This document shows positions 1-7,703 of a stretch of 64,000 nt of DNA, in pieces; within the stretch, counting starts at the first letter, position 1, and every line of letters starts with the position of its first letter. Made by a program: the position numbers and the translations under genes. The notes beneath the pieces were generated by a model. It made no database searches. It saw nothing but the letters and a program-made list of their open reading frames with translations, and was not told the DNA's origin. The DNA comes from VRUE01 sp963725085. Its GTDB lineage: Bacteria; Actinomycetota; Thermoleophilia; Solirubrobacterales; 70-9. The stretch is from the NCBI GenBank assembly GCA_963725085.1, contig CAVRXM010000005.1, forward strand, positions 186,001-250,000. Direction: 5' to 3'.

Positions 1-1
1 T

Positions 2-1159
2 GACTGCCTCTCGCGCTTCTCACCCTCCTACGGAAAAGAAGGGGAGTGGATCGAGAGCTTCGACCTGCTCACCCCGGAGGGCCGGTTGATCACCTGCACA
101 CCGCCGCCGAAGGACGAGATGCCCTCGACATTGGAGGAGCGGGCATTCTGCGGCACGATCGGCGGGCTCGGATATCTCGGCGCCGTCGTCTCGATCACCT
201 ACAGGCTGTTGCCGGCGCCTGGCAGGGGGGACGAGGTCGCGGTGCGGACGATCGTCCGCAAGTACGACACCTTCCGCGACCTCGCCGCTGACCTAGTCCC
301 GACCGCCAAACGCATCTACCTCGAGGATTCCGATCCCGGCGACCCCGAGAAGCTCGACGCGATCTGGTCCGCCCTCGACACACGGGGAGACGGAACCAAG
401 TCGGCGCTCTTCTTCACCTCGACGTTCGCCGCGACCAGGACTCGGCGGCGGATGGCGTTGCACCGACCGAAACTGCTGCTGCGGGTGCTCGTCGAGTGGC
501 TGATGCGTGTCCCGTTCATCTCGAAGCTGATGTGGCGCTTCTACGTCCGCTTCCTGTTCAAGGACGGCGACGAGTACCTCGACGACCTCGAGGGCTTCAG
601 CTTCTTCATGGATGGCAACGCGCGGGCGAAGCGGATCGGGAAAAAGCTCGGGTTCAAGATGCAGAACGCCCAGCAGACGTTCGTCGTGCCGAGCGACCCC
701 GGCGCCGAGGGTGGCTGGGACGCCGCCGCCGACGACCTCGTCGAGTGGCTCGACTTCGCGCATGAGTACCTGCTCGAGCGCGACCTGACGCCGACCCTAA
801 ACGACGTCCTGTTCGTCCCCCGCGACCGGCCGTTCCTGCTCTCGGCGAGCAACAACCAGCCGGGGTTCGCCGTCAGCTACGCGTTTGAGACCTCCAACCA
901 GGGCCGGCTCGACCGCGCCAAACAGGCCTTCGACGAGCTCGCCGACATCCTCTGGGAGAAATTCCACGGCCGCGTCTACCTGGTCAAGAACGTCTTCGCC
1001 AAACCGGAGACGCTGGCGGCGATGTACGGCGACCATGCGGTCGAGTTCTTCCGCCTCAAGCGTGAGCTCGACCCGCGGATGCTGCTCCGCGACGACTTCC
1101 TCGAGCGGACCTTCGGCGGGCTGCTGCTCGAGTCAGGTGGTCTTGACGACCAGGACTGA
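2..1159 (+). CDS. FAD-binding oxidoreductase, C-terminal part
   Basis: The reading frame is open from base 2, so the gene begins before the window and about 385 codons are visible. Near the visible N-terminus the run GTIGGLGYLGAVVSITYRL has the glycine-rich end of a PCMH-type FAD-binding domain (FAD_binding_4). The rest is an alpha/beta cap-like region ending near RDDFLERTFGG, as in FAD-linked oxidases of the D-lactate dehydrogenase or sterol-reductase-like type. I infer a flavin-dependent oxidoreductase; the substrate cannot be read from this part. Its last 27 bases overlap the 3' end of the convergent universal stress protein gene. Confidence 0.75.
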   Translation, partial: DCLSRFSPSYGKEGEWIESFDLLTPEGRLITCTPPPKDEMPSTLEERAFCGTIGGLGYLGAVVSITYRLLPAPGRGDEVAVRTIVRKYDTFRDLAADLVPTAKRIYLEDSDPGDPEKLDAIWSALDTRGDGTKSALFFTSTFAATRTRRRMALHRPKLLLRVLVEWLMRVPFISKLMWRFYVRFLFKDGDEYLDDLEGFSFFMDGNARAKRIGKKLGFKMQNAQQTFVVPSDPGAEGGWDAAADDLVEWLDFAHEYLLERDLTPTLNDVLFVPRDRPFLLSASNNQPGFAVSYAFETSNQGRLDRAKQAFDELADILWEKFHGRVYLVKNVFAKPETLAAMYGDHAVEFFRLKRELDPRMLLRDDFLERTFGGLLLESGGLDDQD

Positions 1160-1552
1160 GCAGTTCGCGCGGTGGGTCACTGTGTTGGGGACGCTGCCGA
1201 GGACCCGGCGCTGCATCCCCTTGTTGCCGATCACGAGCAGGTCGGCACCGCACTCCTCGGCGAGCTGCACCAGGACCTTGCCCGGGTCTCCCGGGGCCGC
1301 CCTCGTCTCGGTCTTGACTCCCTCAAGGTTGAGGTCCTCCTCGAGGCGCTCGAGGATCGAGCGGACCCGCGCCGCTGGATTCGACGCCCACTGAAGCTCG
1401 ACGTCATCCCCGGTGGAGCCGCTCGCCGACTCGTCGAAGGCACTCAGCAGGAACAGCTTCGCCCCGAACTGGCGGGCGATCGCGACGGCCTGTTTGACCG
1501 CCTCATTCGCAGTGGGTGTCCCATCCGTCCCGACGGCAATCGTGGAAATCAT
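1133..1552 (-). CDS. universal stress protein, UspA family, single domain
   Basis: A 139-residue protein, the usual length of a single Usp domain. It begins with the beta-strand TIAVGTDGT and ends with the ATP-binding signature GNKGMQRRVLGSVPNTV followed by the strand CSVLVVKTT, which matches the G-2x-G-9x-G-(S/T) motif of ATP-binding Usp proteins. It is probably cytoplasmic and a stress or nucleotide sensor. The gene converges on the FAD oxidoreductase with a 27-base overlap, and its 5' end faces the tRNA-Cys gene about 65 bases away. A second, two-domain Usp gene lies at 25882-26685. Confidence 0.88.
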   Translation of the reverse strand: MISTIAVGTDGTPTANEAVKQAVAIARQFGAKLFLLSAFDESASGSTGDDVELQWASNPAARVRSILERLEEDLNLEGVKTETRAAPGDPGKVLVQLAEECGADLLVIGNKGMQRRVLGSVPNTVTHRANCSVLVVKTT

Positions 1553-1617
1553 CTGGCTCTCCCCTCGGGCGGCCAGCCTATCGCGGCAGGGTCGGGCCTG
1601 GAAGAATCAACCCTCCC

Positions 1618-1688
1618 GGCGCCTTGGCGGAGTGGCTACGCAGCGGCCTGCAAAGCCGTTTACACCGGTTCGATTCCGGTAGGCGCCT
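1618..1688 (+). tRNA. tRNA-Cys (GCA)
   Basis: A full cloverleaf can be folded. The acceptor stem GGCGCCT (1618-1624) pairs with AGGCGCC (1681-1687) and the discriminator is T. The anticodon loop CTGCAAA has GCA at 1650-1652, and the T arm is ACCGG-TTCGATT-CCGGT. The 3' CCA is not encoded. The 3' half is repeated at 14259-14298, so this tRNA gene is the apparent integration site of the island that follows. Confidence 0.95.
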
Positions 1689-1690
1689 TC
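1651..1690 (+). repeat. left attachment repeat (attL-like), tRNA-Cys 3' half
   Basis: Forty bases from the anticodon loop to just past the tRNA-Cys 3' end are identical to 14259-14298. A copy of a tRNA 3' half at the far end of a cluster of foreign-looking genes is the usual mark of site-specific integration by a tyrosine recombinase. Confidence 0.85.
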
Positions 1691-1709
1691 CCCGCAAATC
1701 GGGGGTTTT
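1690..1709 (+). terminator. hairpin with T tract after tRNA-Cys
   Basis: CCCCG (1690-1694), loop CAAAT and CGGGG (1700-1704) are followed by G and TTTT. This is a short rho-independent terminator directly downstream of the tRNA gene. Confidence 0.5.
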
Positions 1710-1860
1710 CGGCTTGGCAGCAAGGTTTGGTGTCCTACCGGCCGTCCGGTTGTCCCCGGCTGAAGCCGGCTTTGAACTGGCGTAATTGGCACCCCACTGG
1801 CACCCCAGGGCGGACTACCCAGTGTCTGGGTCGGCATCCTCCAAGCGTGGTTCGGGGCGC

Positions 1861-1994
1861 ATGTGCAACCCAAACGCGATTCAGGAGTTCATGGGACACT
1901 CGAAGATCCATACGACGTTTGATGTCTATGGCACTAGCTGCCGGCGAGCCGCGAGGAGGTTCGGCAGCGGATCGATGCTTACCTGGCGTCATAG
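1861..1994 (+). pseudogene. tyrosine recombinase 3' remnant (left)
   Basis: The frame from 1861 reads NPNAIQEFMGHSKIHTTFD, which matches the end of the catalytic domain of phage-type integrases (the GH before the active-site tyrosine, then DVYG with the presumed nucleophile Tyr). After a one-base shift the sequence continues as SREEVRQRIDAYLAS and stops at 1992-1994, the usual integrase tail. Everything upstream of this C-terminal part is missing. Just upstream, two direct TGGCACCCC repeats (1787-1795 and 1798-1806) could be old arm-type sites. I infer a dead integrase left by the island. No other gene is seen between 1710 and 2079. Confidence 0.7.
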
Positions 1995-2079
1995 GCAGGC
2001 ATCAAGTACGAGTCCCTGGGCGCCGTCTGCAAACGTCCCGAGAACGCCATAGGATCAGGCTCGGGTTCACCGATCGCTG

Positions 2080-3291
2080 ATGGAGGCCGAGAGCACACCA
2101 CCGAGTGCCGCCAAGAAGGCAGAGAGCACTCCTCCGAGCCCAAAGCCCGGCCATCCGCGCGTGGTCGTCGCCCTGTTGATCGCCGCCACGCTGCTGACCG
2201 TGGTCGCGATCTTCTCCATCTGGATCAATCGCCAGGCGCTCAACACCGACAACTGGGTCAACACCAGCGCCAAGCTGCTGCAGAACGAAGACATCCGGGA
2301 GCAGCTGGCGATCTACATGTCCGATCAGCTCTTCGAAAACGTCAACGTCGAAGAAGAACTGCAGAAGGCCCTGCCGCCGAAACTGGCGCCGCTCGCCGGT
2401 CCCGCCTCGGGAGCTCTGGAACAGCTGGGGCCGCAGGCTGCCGAAAAGGCGTTGGAAAGGCCGAAGGTTCAGGAACTCTGGGAAAGCGCGAACCGCGCCG
2501 CCCATGAAGAGCTGCTGAAAGTCATCGACGGCGGCGGGCCCGCTGTGTCCACCAGTGGCGGTGAAGTGACCTTGAACCTCGGCACGCTGCTTGGGCAGGT
2601 CGGCGAAAAGCTCGGCGTCGGCGGCAAGATCGCCGAAAAGGTCCCACCCGAAGCCGGTCAGATCACCGTGCTCAAGTCGAACGATCTGTCGACCGCACAG
2701 AACGCCGCCAAGCTGATCAGGCGGCTGCCGGTGGTGCTGACGTTGCTGGTGATCCTGCTCTACGGTTTGGCGATCTATCTCGCCGGTCCCCGCCGACGCG
2801 AGGCCCTGAGGTCGGTCGGCATCTGCTTCCTCATAGCCGGGGTGCTGACCCTGATCCTTCGCGGCTTCGTCGGCAACGAAGTGGTGGACGCGCTGGCCAA
2901 GTCGGAGTCCGTTAAGCCGGCGACAGAAGCAGTCTGGAGCATCGGGACCTCCTTGCTCGTCACCGTTGCGACGTCGGCTATCACCATCGGGATCCTGCTC
3001 GTGATCGCGGCCTGGGTGGTCGGGCCCTCTCGCTTCGCAGTGCGGTTCCGCCGCGAAGCGGCCCCGCATGTCGAAGAGAATCGGGCCGCCGCCTACGCCG
3101 TCGCCGGACTCGTTTTTCTGGCGCTGATCGCCTGGGCACCGATCCCGGCCTTCGGCACGGCGCTCGGAATCATCCTCTTCGCGCTGCTGTTCGCGCTTGG
3201 CACCGAGGCCCTCTGTCGCCAGATACTCCGCGAGTCCTCCGAGCGCGGTGCCGCTGAGAGCGAAGGACAGACGACCGCCGCGGAGACGTAG
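2080..3291 (+). CDS. conserved integral membrane protein, unknown function
   Basis: A 403-residue protein with a Ser/Pro/Lys-rich cytoplasmic N-terminus. One membrane segment (about residues 27-49) is followed by an external or soluble helical domain of about 165 residues (TDNWVNTSAKLLQNEDIREQ). About five more membrane helices lie between residues 215 and 380. Proteins of this layout are common in Actinomycetota, but I know no function for them. It is the first intact gene of the tRNA-Cys island. The start is the ATG at 2080; the ribosome binding site is weak. No catalytic motif is visible. Confidence 0.75.
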   Translation: MEAESTPPSAAKKAESTPPSPKPGHPRVVVALLIAATLLTVVAIFSIWINRQALNTDNWVNTSAKLLQNEDIREQLAIYMSDQLFENVNVEEELQKALPPKLAPLAGPASGALEQLGPQAAEKALERPKVQELWESANRAAHEELLKVIDGGGPAVSTSGGEVTLNLGTLLGQVGEKLGVGGKIAEKVPPEAGQITVLKSNDLSTAQNAAKLIRRLPVVLTLLVILLYGLAIYLAGPRRREALRSVGICFLIAGVLTLILRGFVGNEVVDALAKSESVKPATEAVWSIGTSLLVTVATSAITIGILLVIAAWVVGPSRFAVRFRREAAPHVEENRAAAYAVAGLVFLALIAWAPIPAFGTALGIILFALLFALGTEALCRQILRESSERGAAESEGQTTAAET

Positions 3292-3564
3292 GAGCGGTGA
3301 GGGCCCTCGATGGCGGTGCTGGTCCTGTGGTGAGATAGCACCGGCGGGCCCGATGCGCGGCCGCATCAGACCGGCACCGCCTCCCACGCCTCATCCACAG
3401 GCCGCTCCCGCTGCGCGCCAATGTGCGTCAGTTGGCTGTCCACCGATTATCTGCGGTCTATTACGGATGCCTCAACGACGCGGAAACGCGAGAGTCGTCG
3501 GAGGGACCGAACTGGTCCACTGGGTCAGAAGATGGCCGAAACAATTGAAAGGAAGTGCTTTCAA

Positions 3565-3741
3565 ATGCTCTGGATCGGCATTGGTGCTGTCTTCTACATC
3601 GTTCTGTTCTTCTGGCTTGGAATTGCGACGCTTCGCAACGGGCATGGCTGGTTGTTCTTCTTTGGACTGTTCTTTCCACTCTTGTGGATCTTCGGAGCCT
3701 TCAGCGGTCCCGGTTCGGGGGCCGCCGCGCCGCAGAGATAA
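3565..3741 (+). CDS. small two-helix membrane protein
   Basis: Starting at ATG 3565 this gives 58 residues: a hydrophobic helix (MLWIGIGAVFYIVLFFWLG), a short turn RNGHGW, a second helix and a Gly/Ala-rich tail. GGAAG nine bases upstream is a good ribosome binding site for this start. The frame is also open from 3421, and ATG 3532 is an alternative adding 11 residues. The family resembles the small membrane-anchored proteins that often accompany SHOCT proteins, such as the one that follows. Function is unknown. Confidence 0.6.
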   Translation: MLWIGIGAVFYIVLFFWLGIATLRNGHGWLFFFGLFFPLLWIFGAFSGPGSGAAAPQR

Positions 3742-3796
3742 GTGACAGGCAGTAACCAACAAAGATAAGTGAGCAATTCGAATAAGGAGACGACAT

Positions 3797-4084
3797 ATGT
3801 CACCAGGACGAGATAGACGTCAGCGCAGACGCCGCGCTGCGGTAGTCGGAGGGGCCGCCGTCGCGGCCAAGAAGCACCACGACGCAAAGCAAGCAGAGGA
3901 ACAGGCAGTCGCCCAGCAGCCTGTGGAAGCTGCGCCTGCCCAGTCAGCGCCGGCAGCGCCGACAGGCGGTCTCACCCCCGAGGCAGTCGAGCAGCTCAAA
4001 CAGCTGGGCGAGCTTCACGAGCAGAACGTGCTCTCAGACGAGGAGTTCGAGCGCGAGAAGGCAAAGCTGCTCGGTTCCGCCTGA
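3797..4084 (+). CDS. SHOCT domain protein
   Basis: A 95-residue protein. A basic N-terminus (SPGRDRRQRRRR) precedes a short Ala/Val-rich stretch, a Gln/Ala/Pro linker and a C-terminal SHOCT domain of about 30 residues (QLKQLGELHEQNVLSDEEF). SHOCT domains are short C-terminal helical modules, thought to mediate oligomerisation or localisation. AAGGAG sits upstream of the ATG with proper spacing. The same C-terminal sequence recurs as broken copies at 7631-7689 and 9984-10091, which suggests duplication within the island. Its own catalytic role, if any, is not visible. Confidence 0.8.
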   Translation: MSPGRDRRQRRRRAAVVGGAAVAAKKHHDAKQAEEQAVAQQPVEAAPAQSAPAAPTGGLTPEAVEQLKQLGELHEQNVLSDEEFEREKAKLLGSA

Positions 4085-4110
4085 CCAGCCCAGACATCGA
4101 AAGGAAGATC

Positions 4111-4437
4111 ATGGCCGAAGTGAATGCACCGGTCCTCGAGACCGTCTTGAAGATGAACGAGGGGGTGGCGGAGAGCTCTGGACTTGACGCCGAGACTTAC
4201 ATGCTCGTACGAATCGCCGCCCTGGCGGCAACCGGCGCGCCGCCGGCGTCCTATCTCCTGAACCTCGGGGCGGCCTCGGAGCTTGGTTTGAGCGTCGAGC
4301 AGGTCCAGGGCGTACTGATCGCCATCGCTCCGGTGATCGGGGGCGCCCGCGTCGCCAGTGCCGGCAGCTCGATCGCCCAGGCCCTCGGCCTCGCCACTGC
4401 GCTCGCCGAGGAGTCTGAGATGGAGGAAGGCCGATGA
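4111..4437 (+). CDS. carboxymuconolactone decarboxylase-like (AhpD-fold) protein
   Basis: A 108-residue all-helical protein. Segments such as ETYMLVRIAALAATGAPPAS and VQGVLIAIAPVIGGARVASA fit the carboxymuconolactone decarboxylase/AhpD fold. The redox CxxC pair of AhpD is absent, so a peroxidase-partner role is unlikely and the activity is unknown. AGGAAG precedes the ATG. The stop codon overlaps the start of the next gene by four bases, so the two are probably translationally coupled. Confidence 0.7.
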   Translation: MAEVNAPVLETVLKMNEGVAESSGLDAETYMLVRIAALAATGAPPASYLLNLGAASELGLSVEQVQGVLIAIAPVIGGARVASAGSSIAQALGLATALAEESEMEEGR

Positions 4438-4841
4438 TGGTCCTTGCCGACAGCTACCCGCTGCTCAGCGTGTTCTGGACGATGCTGATCTTCTTCGCGT
4501 TCATCGCCTGGTTCTGGCTCCTGTTCGCGGTGCTGGCCGACATATTCCGCCGCCACGACACCTCAGGCTGGGTCAAGGTCCTGTGGATCATCTTCGTCAT
4601 CGTGGTCCCCTTCCTCGGTGTATTCATCTACCTGATCGCCGAGCACGACGGGATGACGGAACGCTCGACCAAGCAGCAGCAGGCGGCCCAGGAACAGACC
4701 GACGAGTACGTCAGGTCGGTCGCCGGCGACGCGGGTCCAGCCGAGGAGATCGCCAAGGCCAAGCAGCTGCTCGACAGCGGTGCGATCACGCAGGCCGAGT
4801 TCGACCAGATGAAGCAAAAGGCGCTGGCGGGGAGCAGCTGA
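4434..4841 (+). CDS. PLDc_N and SHOCT domain membrane protein
   Basis: A 135-residue protein with two N-terminal membrane helices separated by ADIFRRHDTSGWVKVLWI, the pattern of the PLDc_N (phospholipase D nuclease N-terminal) domain seen in many small bacterial membrane proteins. A Gln-rich linker leads to a C-terminal SHOCT domain (EEIAKAKQLLDSGAITQAEF). No phospholipase catalytic HKD motif is present, so it is not an enzyme by itself. It overlaps the preceding gene by four bases and belongs to a run of small membrane or SHOCT proteins in the island. Confidence 0.8.
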   Translation: MMVLADSYPLLSVFWTMLIFFAFIAWFWLLFAVLADIFRRHDTSGWVKVLWIIFVIVVPFLGVFIYLIAEHDGMTERSTKQQQAAQEQTDEYVRSVAGDAGPAEEIAKAKQLLDSGAITQAEFDQMKQKALAGSS

Positions 4842-4965
4842 ACTCTCCGAAGGGGAGGTCGAACAGCCACCAACTCGTGCCGGCTAAGCACGGGTACGGC
4901 GCAGCCGCTTTGAGTTAGGGTCGGGTCAATAGAACGGCTTCGGCCGTAACGAAAGGAGCACCAAG

Positions 4966-5382
4966 ATGGCTGGTCAAGTCCCACCTGTACGAAACGAGCC
5001 CGCCACGGAACCCCAGATGTCGGGCTGGATTAGCTTCATCGCGGTGGTTCTGCTGATCGTCGGTTCCCTCGATGCACTCTGGGGGCTCGCCGCAATCCTC
5101 AACGATGAAGTCGTCGTGGTCGGTGGCAACGGAGCGATCATCGCCGACCTCACCACCTGGGGATGGGTCCAACTGATTCTGGGCGCGGCCATGATTCTCA
5201 CGGCGCTTGGTCTGTTCGCAGAAAACACGGCCGCCCGCATCGCCGCGATCTTCTTCGTAGGGGTGAACTGCGTGGTCCAGATCGTCTGGTTCCCCGCCGC
5301 TCCACTCTGGGCATTCTTGATGATCATCCTCGACATCACGATCATCTACCAGCTGACCGCGCGGTGGGGGGAGGACTACTAG
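4966..5382 (+). CDS. four-helix membrane protein, DUF7144-like
   Basis: A 138-residue protein with four predicted membrane helices. The first begins near GWISFIAVVLLIVGSLDALWG and the last near PLWAFLMIILDITIIYQL. The layout and the GSLDALWGLAAILND turn match a family of small actinobacterial membrane proteins (DUF7144) of unknown function. GAAAGGAG lies just upstream of the ATG. The gene stands alone, with more than 100 bases of spacer on each side. Confidence 0.7.
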   Translation: MAGQVPPVRNEPATEPQMSGWISFIAVVLLIVGSLDALWGLAAILNDEVVVVGGNGAIIADLTTWGWVQLILGAAMILTALGLFAENTAARIAAIFFVGVNCVVQIVWFPAAPLWAFLMIILDITIIYQLTARWGEDY

Positions 5383-5594
5383 CGATCGCCCGGTGTAGCA
5401 ATCCCAAACCCACCCAACACCTGACCCCTTTCAACAGGGTCGGCTGCTTCAAGGACCAGCGAGGCCAGAGGTCTTAAGCCTCACCTGACATGGGAAGGGA
5501 GTCTGCCGCGTCCAGACATCCAGAGTCACCGGCCGCCTGACCAAGGAGCCTGCGCTGGATTGAGCGCATAGACTCGATCTGATCGAAGGTTGAG

Positions 5595-7613
5595 GTGGAG
5601 ACGACAGATGACCGCGGTGATGAAGCGGTGACCACGGCTGCGTACGGTGCGGGCGTAGAGTGGCAGCCGGCGAAGCCACGGCTTCATCCTCTGCGGCTGG
5701 TGACCTCGTGGGTGGTTGCCGCCGCCTCGGTATACATCGCCGCCGCCCTCGTGCCCGGCGTGAGTCTCGGCGCTGTCGGCGGTGCCTTCATCGTCGCTGC
5801 GCTGATCGCGTTGCTCAACGCGGTCCTTCCGCCGATGGTGGCCGCGCTCCGGCTACCGTTCACGCTTGCGTTCGGCTTCCTCCTGGTGCTGGTCGTCGAC
5901 GCAGTCGTGCTGAAGGCCGCGAGCAATGCGCTCCCCGACTTCATCGGCGTCGACTCCCTCGGCGACGCACTCCTGGCGGCGCTGGTGATGGCCGTGGTCT
6001 CGATCGTGCTCGAGGTGCTGGTCGGCGCCAACGACGACGACGCCTATGCCCTGAAGGTGGTCCAGCGGGTCGCCCGCCGCCAGGGCACGCTCGCCCACAC
6101 TGACGTGCCCGGAATCATCTTTCTCGAGATCGATGGACTCGCCCTACCGGTGCTTCGTGACGCGATGCGCGACGGAAGCGCGCCGACGATGGCGCGCTGG
6201 ATCGCGGAGGGTGACTACAAGCTCACCGAGTGGGAGCCCGATCTCTCCTCGCAGACGGGCGCGAGCCAGGCCGGGATCCTGCTCGGATCGAACGATGACA
6301 TCCCCGCCTTCCGCTGGGTGGACAAGGAGAGCGGCACGCTCATCGCCTGTTCGGCGCCCGACGACTGCGCCGAGATCGAGCGCCAGCACGCCAGCGGCGC
6401 CGGCCTGCTCGTCGACGGCGGGGCGAGTCGTGGCAACCTGCTCTCGGGTGAGGCCGACGAGGTGATCCTCACGGTCAGCCGCATGGAGGCCGAGAAGAAG
6501 GCGAACCCGGGATACCGGGCCTTCCTCGCCAACGGCTTCAACGTCACCAGGGCGTTGGTTCTCTTCGGGTGGGAGGTGCTGTTGGAGTGGACGGCCGCGA
6601 TTCGCTCGGCCCGGCGGGACGTCCGTCCCCGCGGCCACCGCGGCGGCGTCTACCCGTTCCTGCGGGCCGCGATGTGCGTGGTCGTCCGCGACCTGATCGT
6701 CTATGGGGTGCTCACCGACATGATGCGGGGGCGCCCAGCCGTGTATGCCACCTTCTCGAGCTACGACGAGGTTGCGCACCACTCCGGTCTCCAGCGGGCG
6801 GACACGATGGAGGCGCTGCGGAAGCTCGACCAGCAGTTCGATCGGATCGAGCGGGCGCGGACATACGCGCCGCGCCCGTACGAGATCGTGGTGCTTTCCG
6901 ATCACGGCCAGACGCAGGGCGCCACCTTCAAGCAGCGCAACGGCTACGGGCTCGAGCAGCTCGTCGAGCGCTCGCTGACCAGCGGGAAAGTGACCGGGAT
7001 CGCGGGAGGCGACGAGCAGAGCGCAATGGTCGGACACGCCGCCAACGAGGCGACCGGCCGGACGAAGGAGAAGCGCGCGAAGAACGACGTCTCGGATCGA
7101 CAGGTTGTGGTCCTCGGCTCCGGCAACCTCGGGCTCGTCTATCTGATGGAGGAGAAGCACCGGCTCACCCTCGAGGAGGTCGAGCGGCGCCACCCGAACC
7201 TGCTCACCGCTCTGCGCGAGCATCCGCACATCGGCTGGCTCCTGGTCCGCTCCGCCGAGCACGGACCCGTGGTGCTCGGCTCAGACGGCGCCCATTACCT
7301 GGCAGAGAGCCGGATCGAGGGCGAGGATCCGCTCGCGCAGTTCTCACCGACTGCGCCACGCCACCTGCTGCGCACTGATGGCTTCGCGCACGTCGCCGAC
7401 ATCATGGTCGGGAGCTTCTTCGACCCCGACCTTGACGAAGGTTGCGCGTTCGAGGAGCTGATTTCCTTCCACGGTGGCCTCGGGGGGCCCCAGACGCGCC
7501 CCTTCATCCTCTCTCCCGAGCGCTTGACGGTGCCCGAAGAGCCGATCATCGGCGCCGCCGCCGTCCACCGGATTCTCTCCGGGTGGCGGCAGGAGCTCCA
7601 GCGTGCCGCCTAA
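5595..7613 (+). CDS. holin-like membrane domain fused to alkaline-phosphatase-superfamily phosphodiesterase
   Basis: A 672-residue fusion. Residues about 33-150 form a four-helix membrane domain like the phage_holin_4_2/YvlD family. From about residue 175 a soluble domain of the type I phosphodiesterase/alkaline phosphatase superfamily follows, with a first metal-site Asp in FLEIDGLALPVLRDAM, an FSSYDEVAHHSG segment and the DHG of VVLSDHGQTQG. I infer a membrane-anchored hydrolase of phosphate or phosphonate esters with its active site outside the membrane. The start is GTG 5595 beside a weak AAGG; GTG 5628 in the same frame is an alternative. Confidence 0.75.
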   Translation: METTDDRGDEAVTTAAYGAGVEWQPAKPRLHPLRLVTSWVVAAASVYIAAALVPGVSLGAVGGAFIVAALIALLNAVLPPMVAALRLPFTLAFGFLLVLVVDAVVLKAASNALPDFIGVDSLGDALLAALVMAVVSIVLEVLVGANDDDAYALKVVQRVARRQGTLAHTDVPGIIFLEIDGLALPVLRDAMRDGSAPTMARWIAEGDYKLTEWEPDLSSQTGASQAGILLGSNDDIPAFRWVDKESGTLIACSAPDDCAEIERQHASGAGLLVDGGASRGNLLSGEADEVILTVSRMEAEKKANPGYRAFLANGFNVTRALVLFGWEVLLEWTAAIRSARRDVRPRGHRGGVYPFLRAAMCVVVRDLIVYGVLTDMMRGRPAVYATFSSYDEVAHHSGLQRADTMEALRKLDQQFDRIERARTYAPRPYEIVVLSDHGQTQGATFKQRNGYGLEQLVERSLTSGKVTGIAGGDEQSAMVGHAANEATGRTKEKRAKNDVSDRQVVVLGSGNLGLVYLMEEKHRLTLEEVERRHPNLLTALREHPHIGWLLVRSAEHGPVVLGSDGAHYLAESRIEGEDPLAQFSPTAPRHLLRTDGFAHVADIMVGSFFDPDLDEGCAFEELISFHGGLGGPQTRPFILSPERLTVPEEPIIGAAAVHRILSGWRQELQRAA

Positions 7614-7630
7614 CCCTTCGAGGGTCCGGA

Positions 7631-7689
7631 AGCGTGCTGTCCGACGAGGAGCCGAACGGGAGAAGGCCAAGCTGCTGGGCGCCGCCTGA
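7631..7689 (+). pseudogene. broken SHOCT domain tail
   Basis: The bases read VLSDEE, then, after a shift caused by missing bases, REKAKLLGAA and a TGA. This is nearly the end of the SHOCT protein at 3797-4084. There is no start codon and no upstream domain. It is a fragment of a duplicated SHOCT gene. Confidence 0.65.
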
Positions 7690-7703
7690 ACGGGAACGGG
7701 TCC

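Noticed and set aside
1172..2080. A 302-codon plus-strand frame
   Set aside because: It runs antisense to the Usp gene, through the tRNA-Cys and across the broken integrase in the wrong frame; no domain is present.
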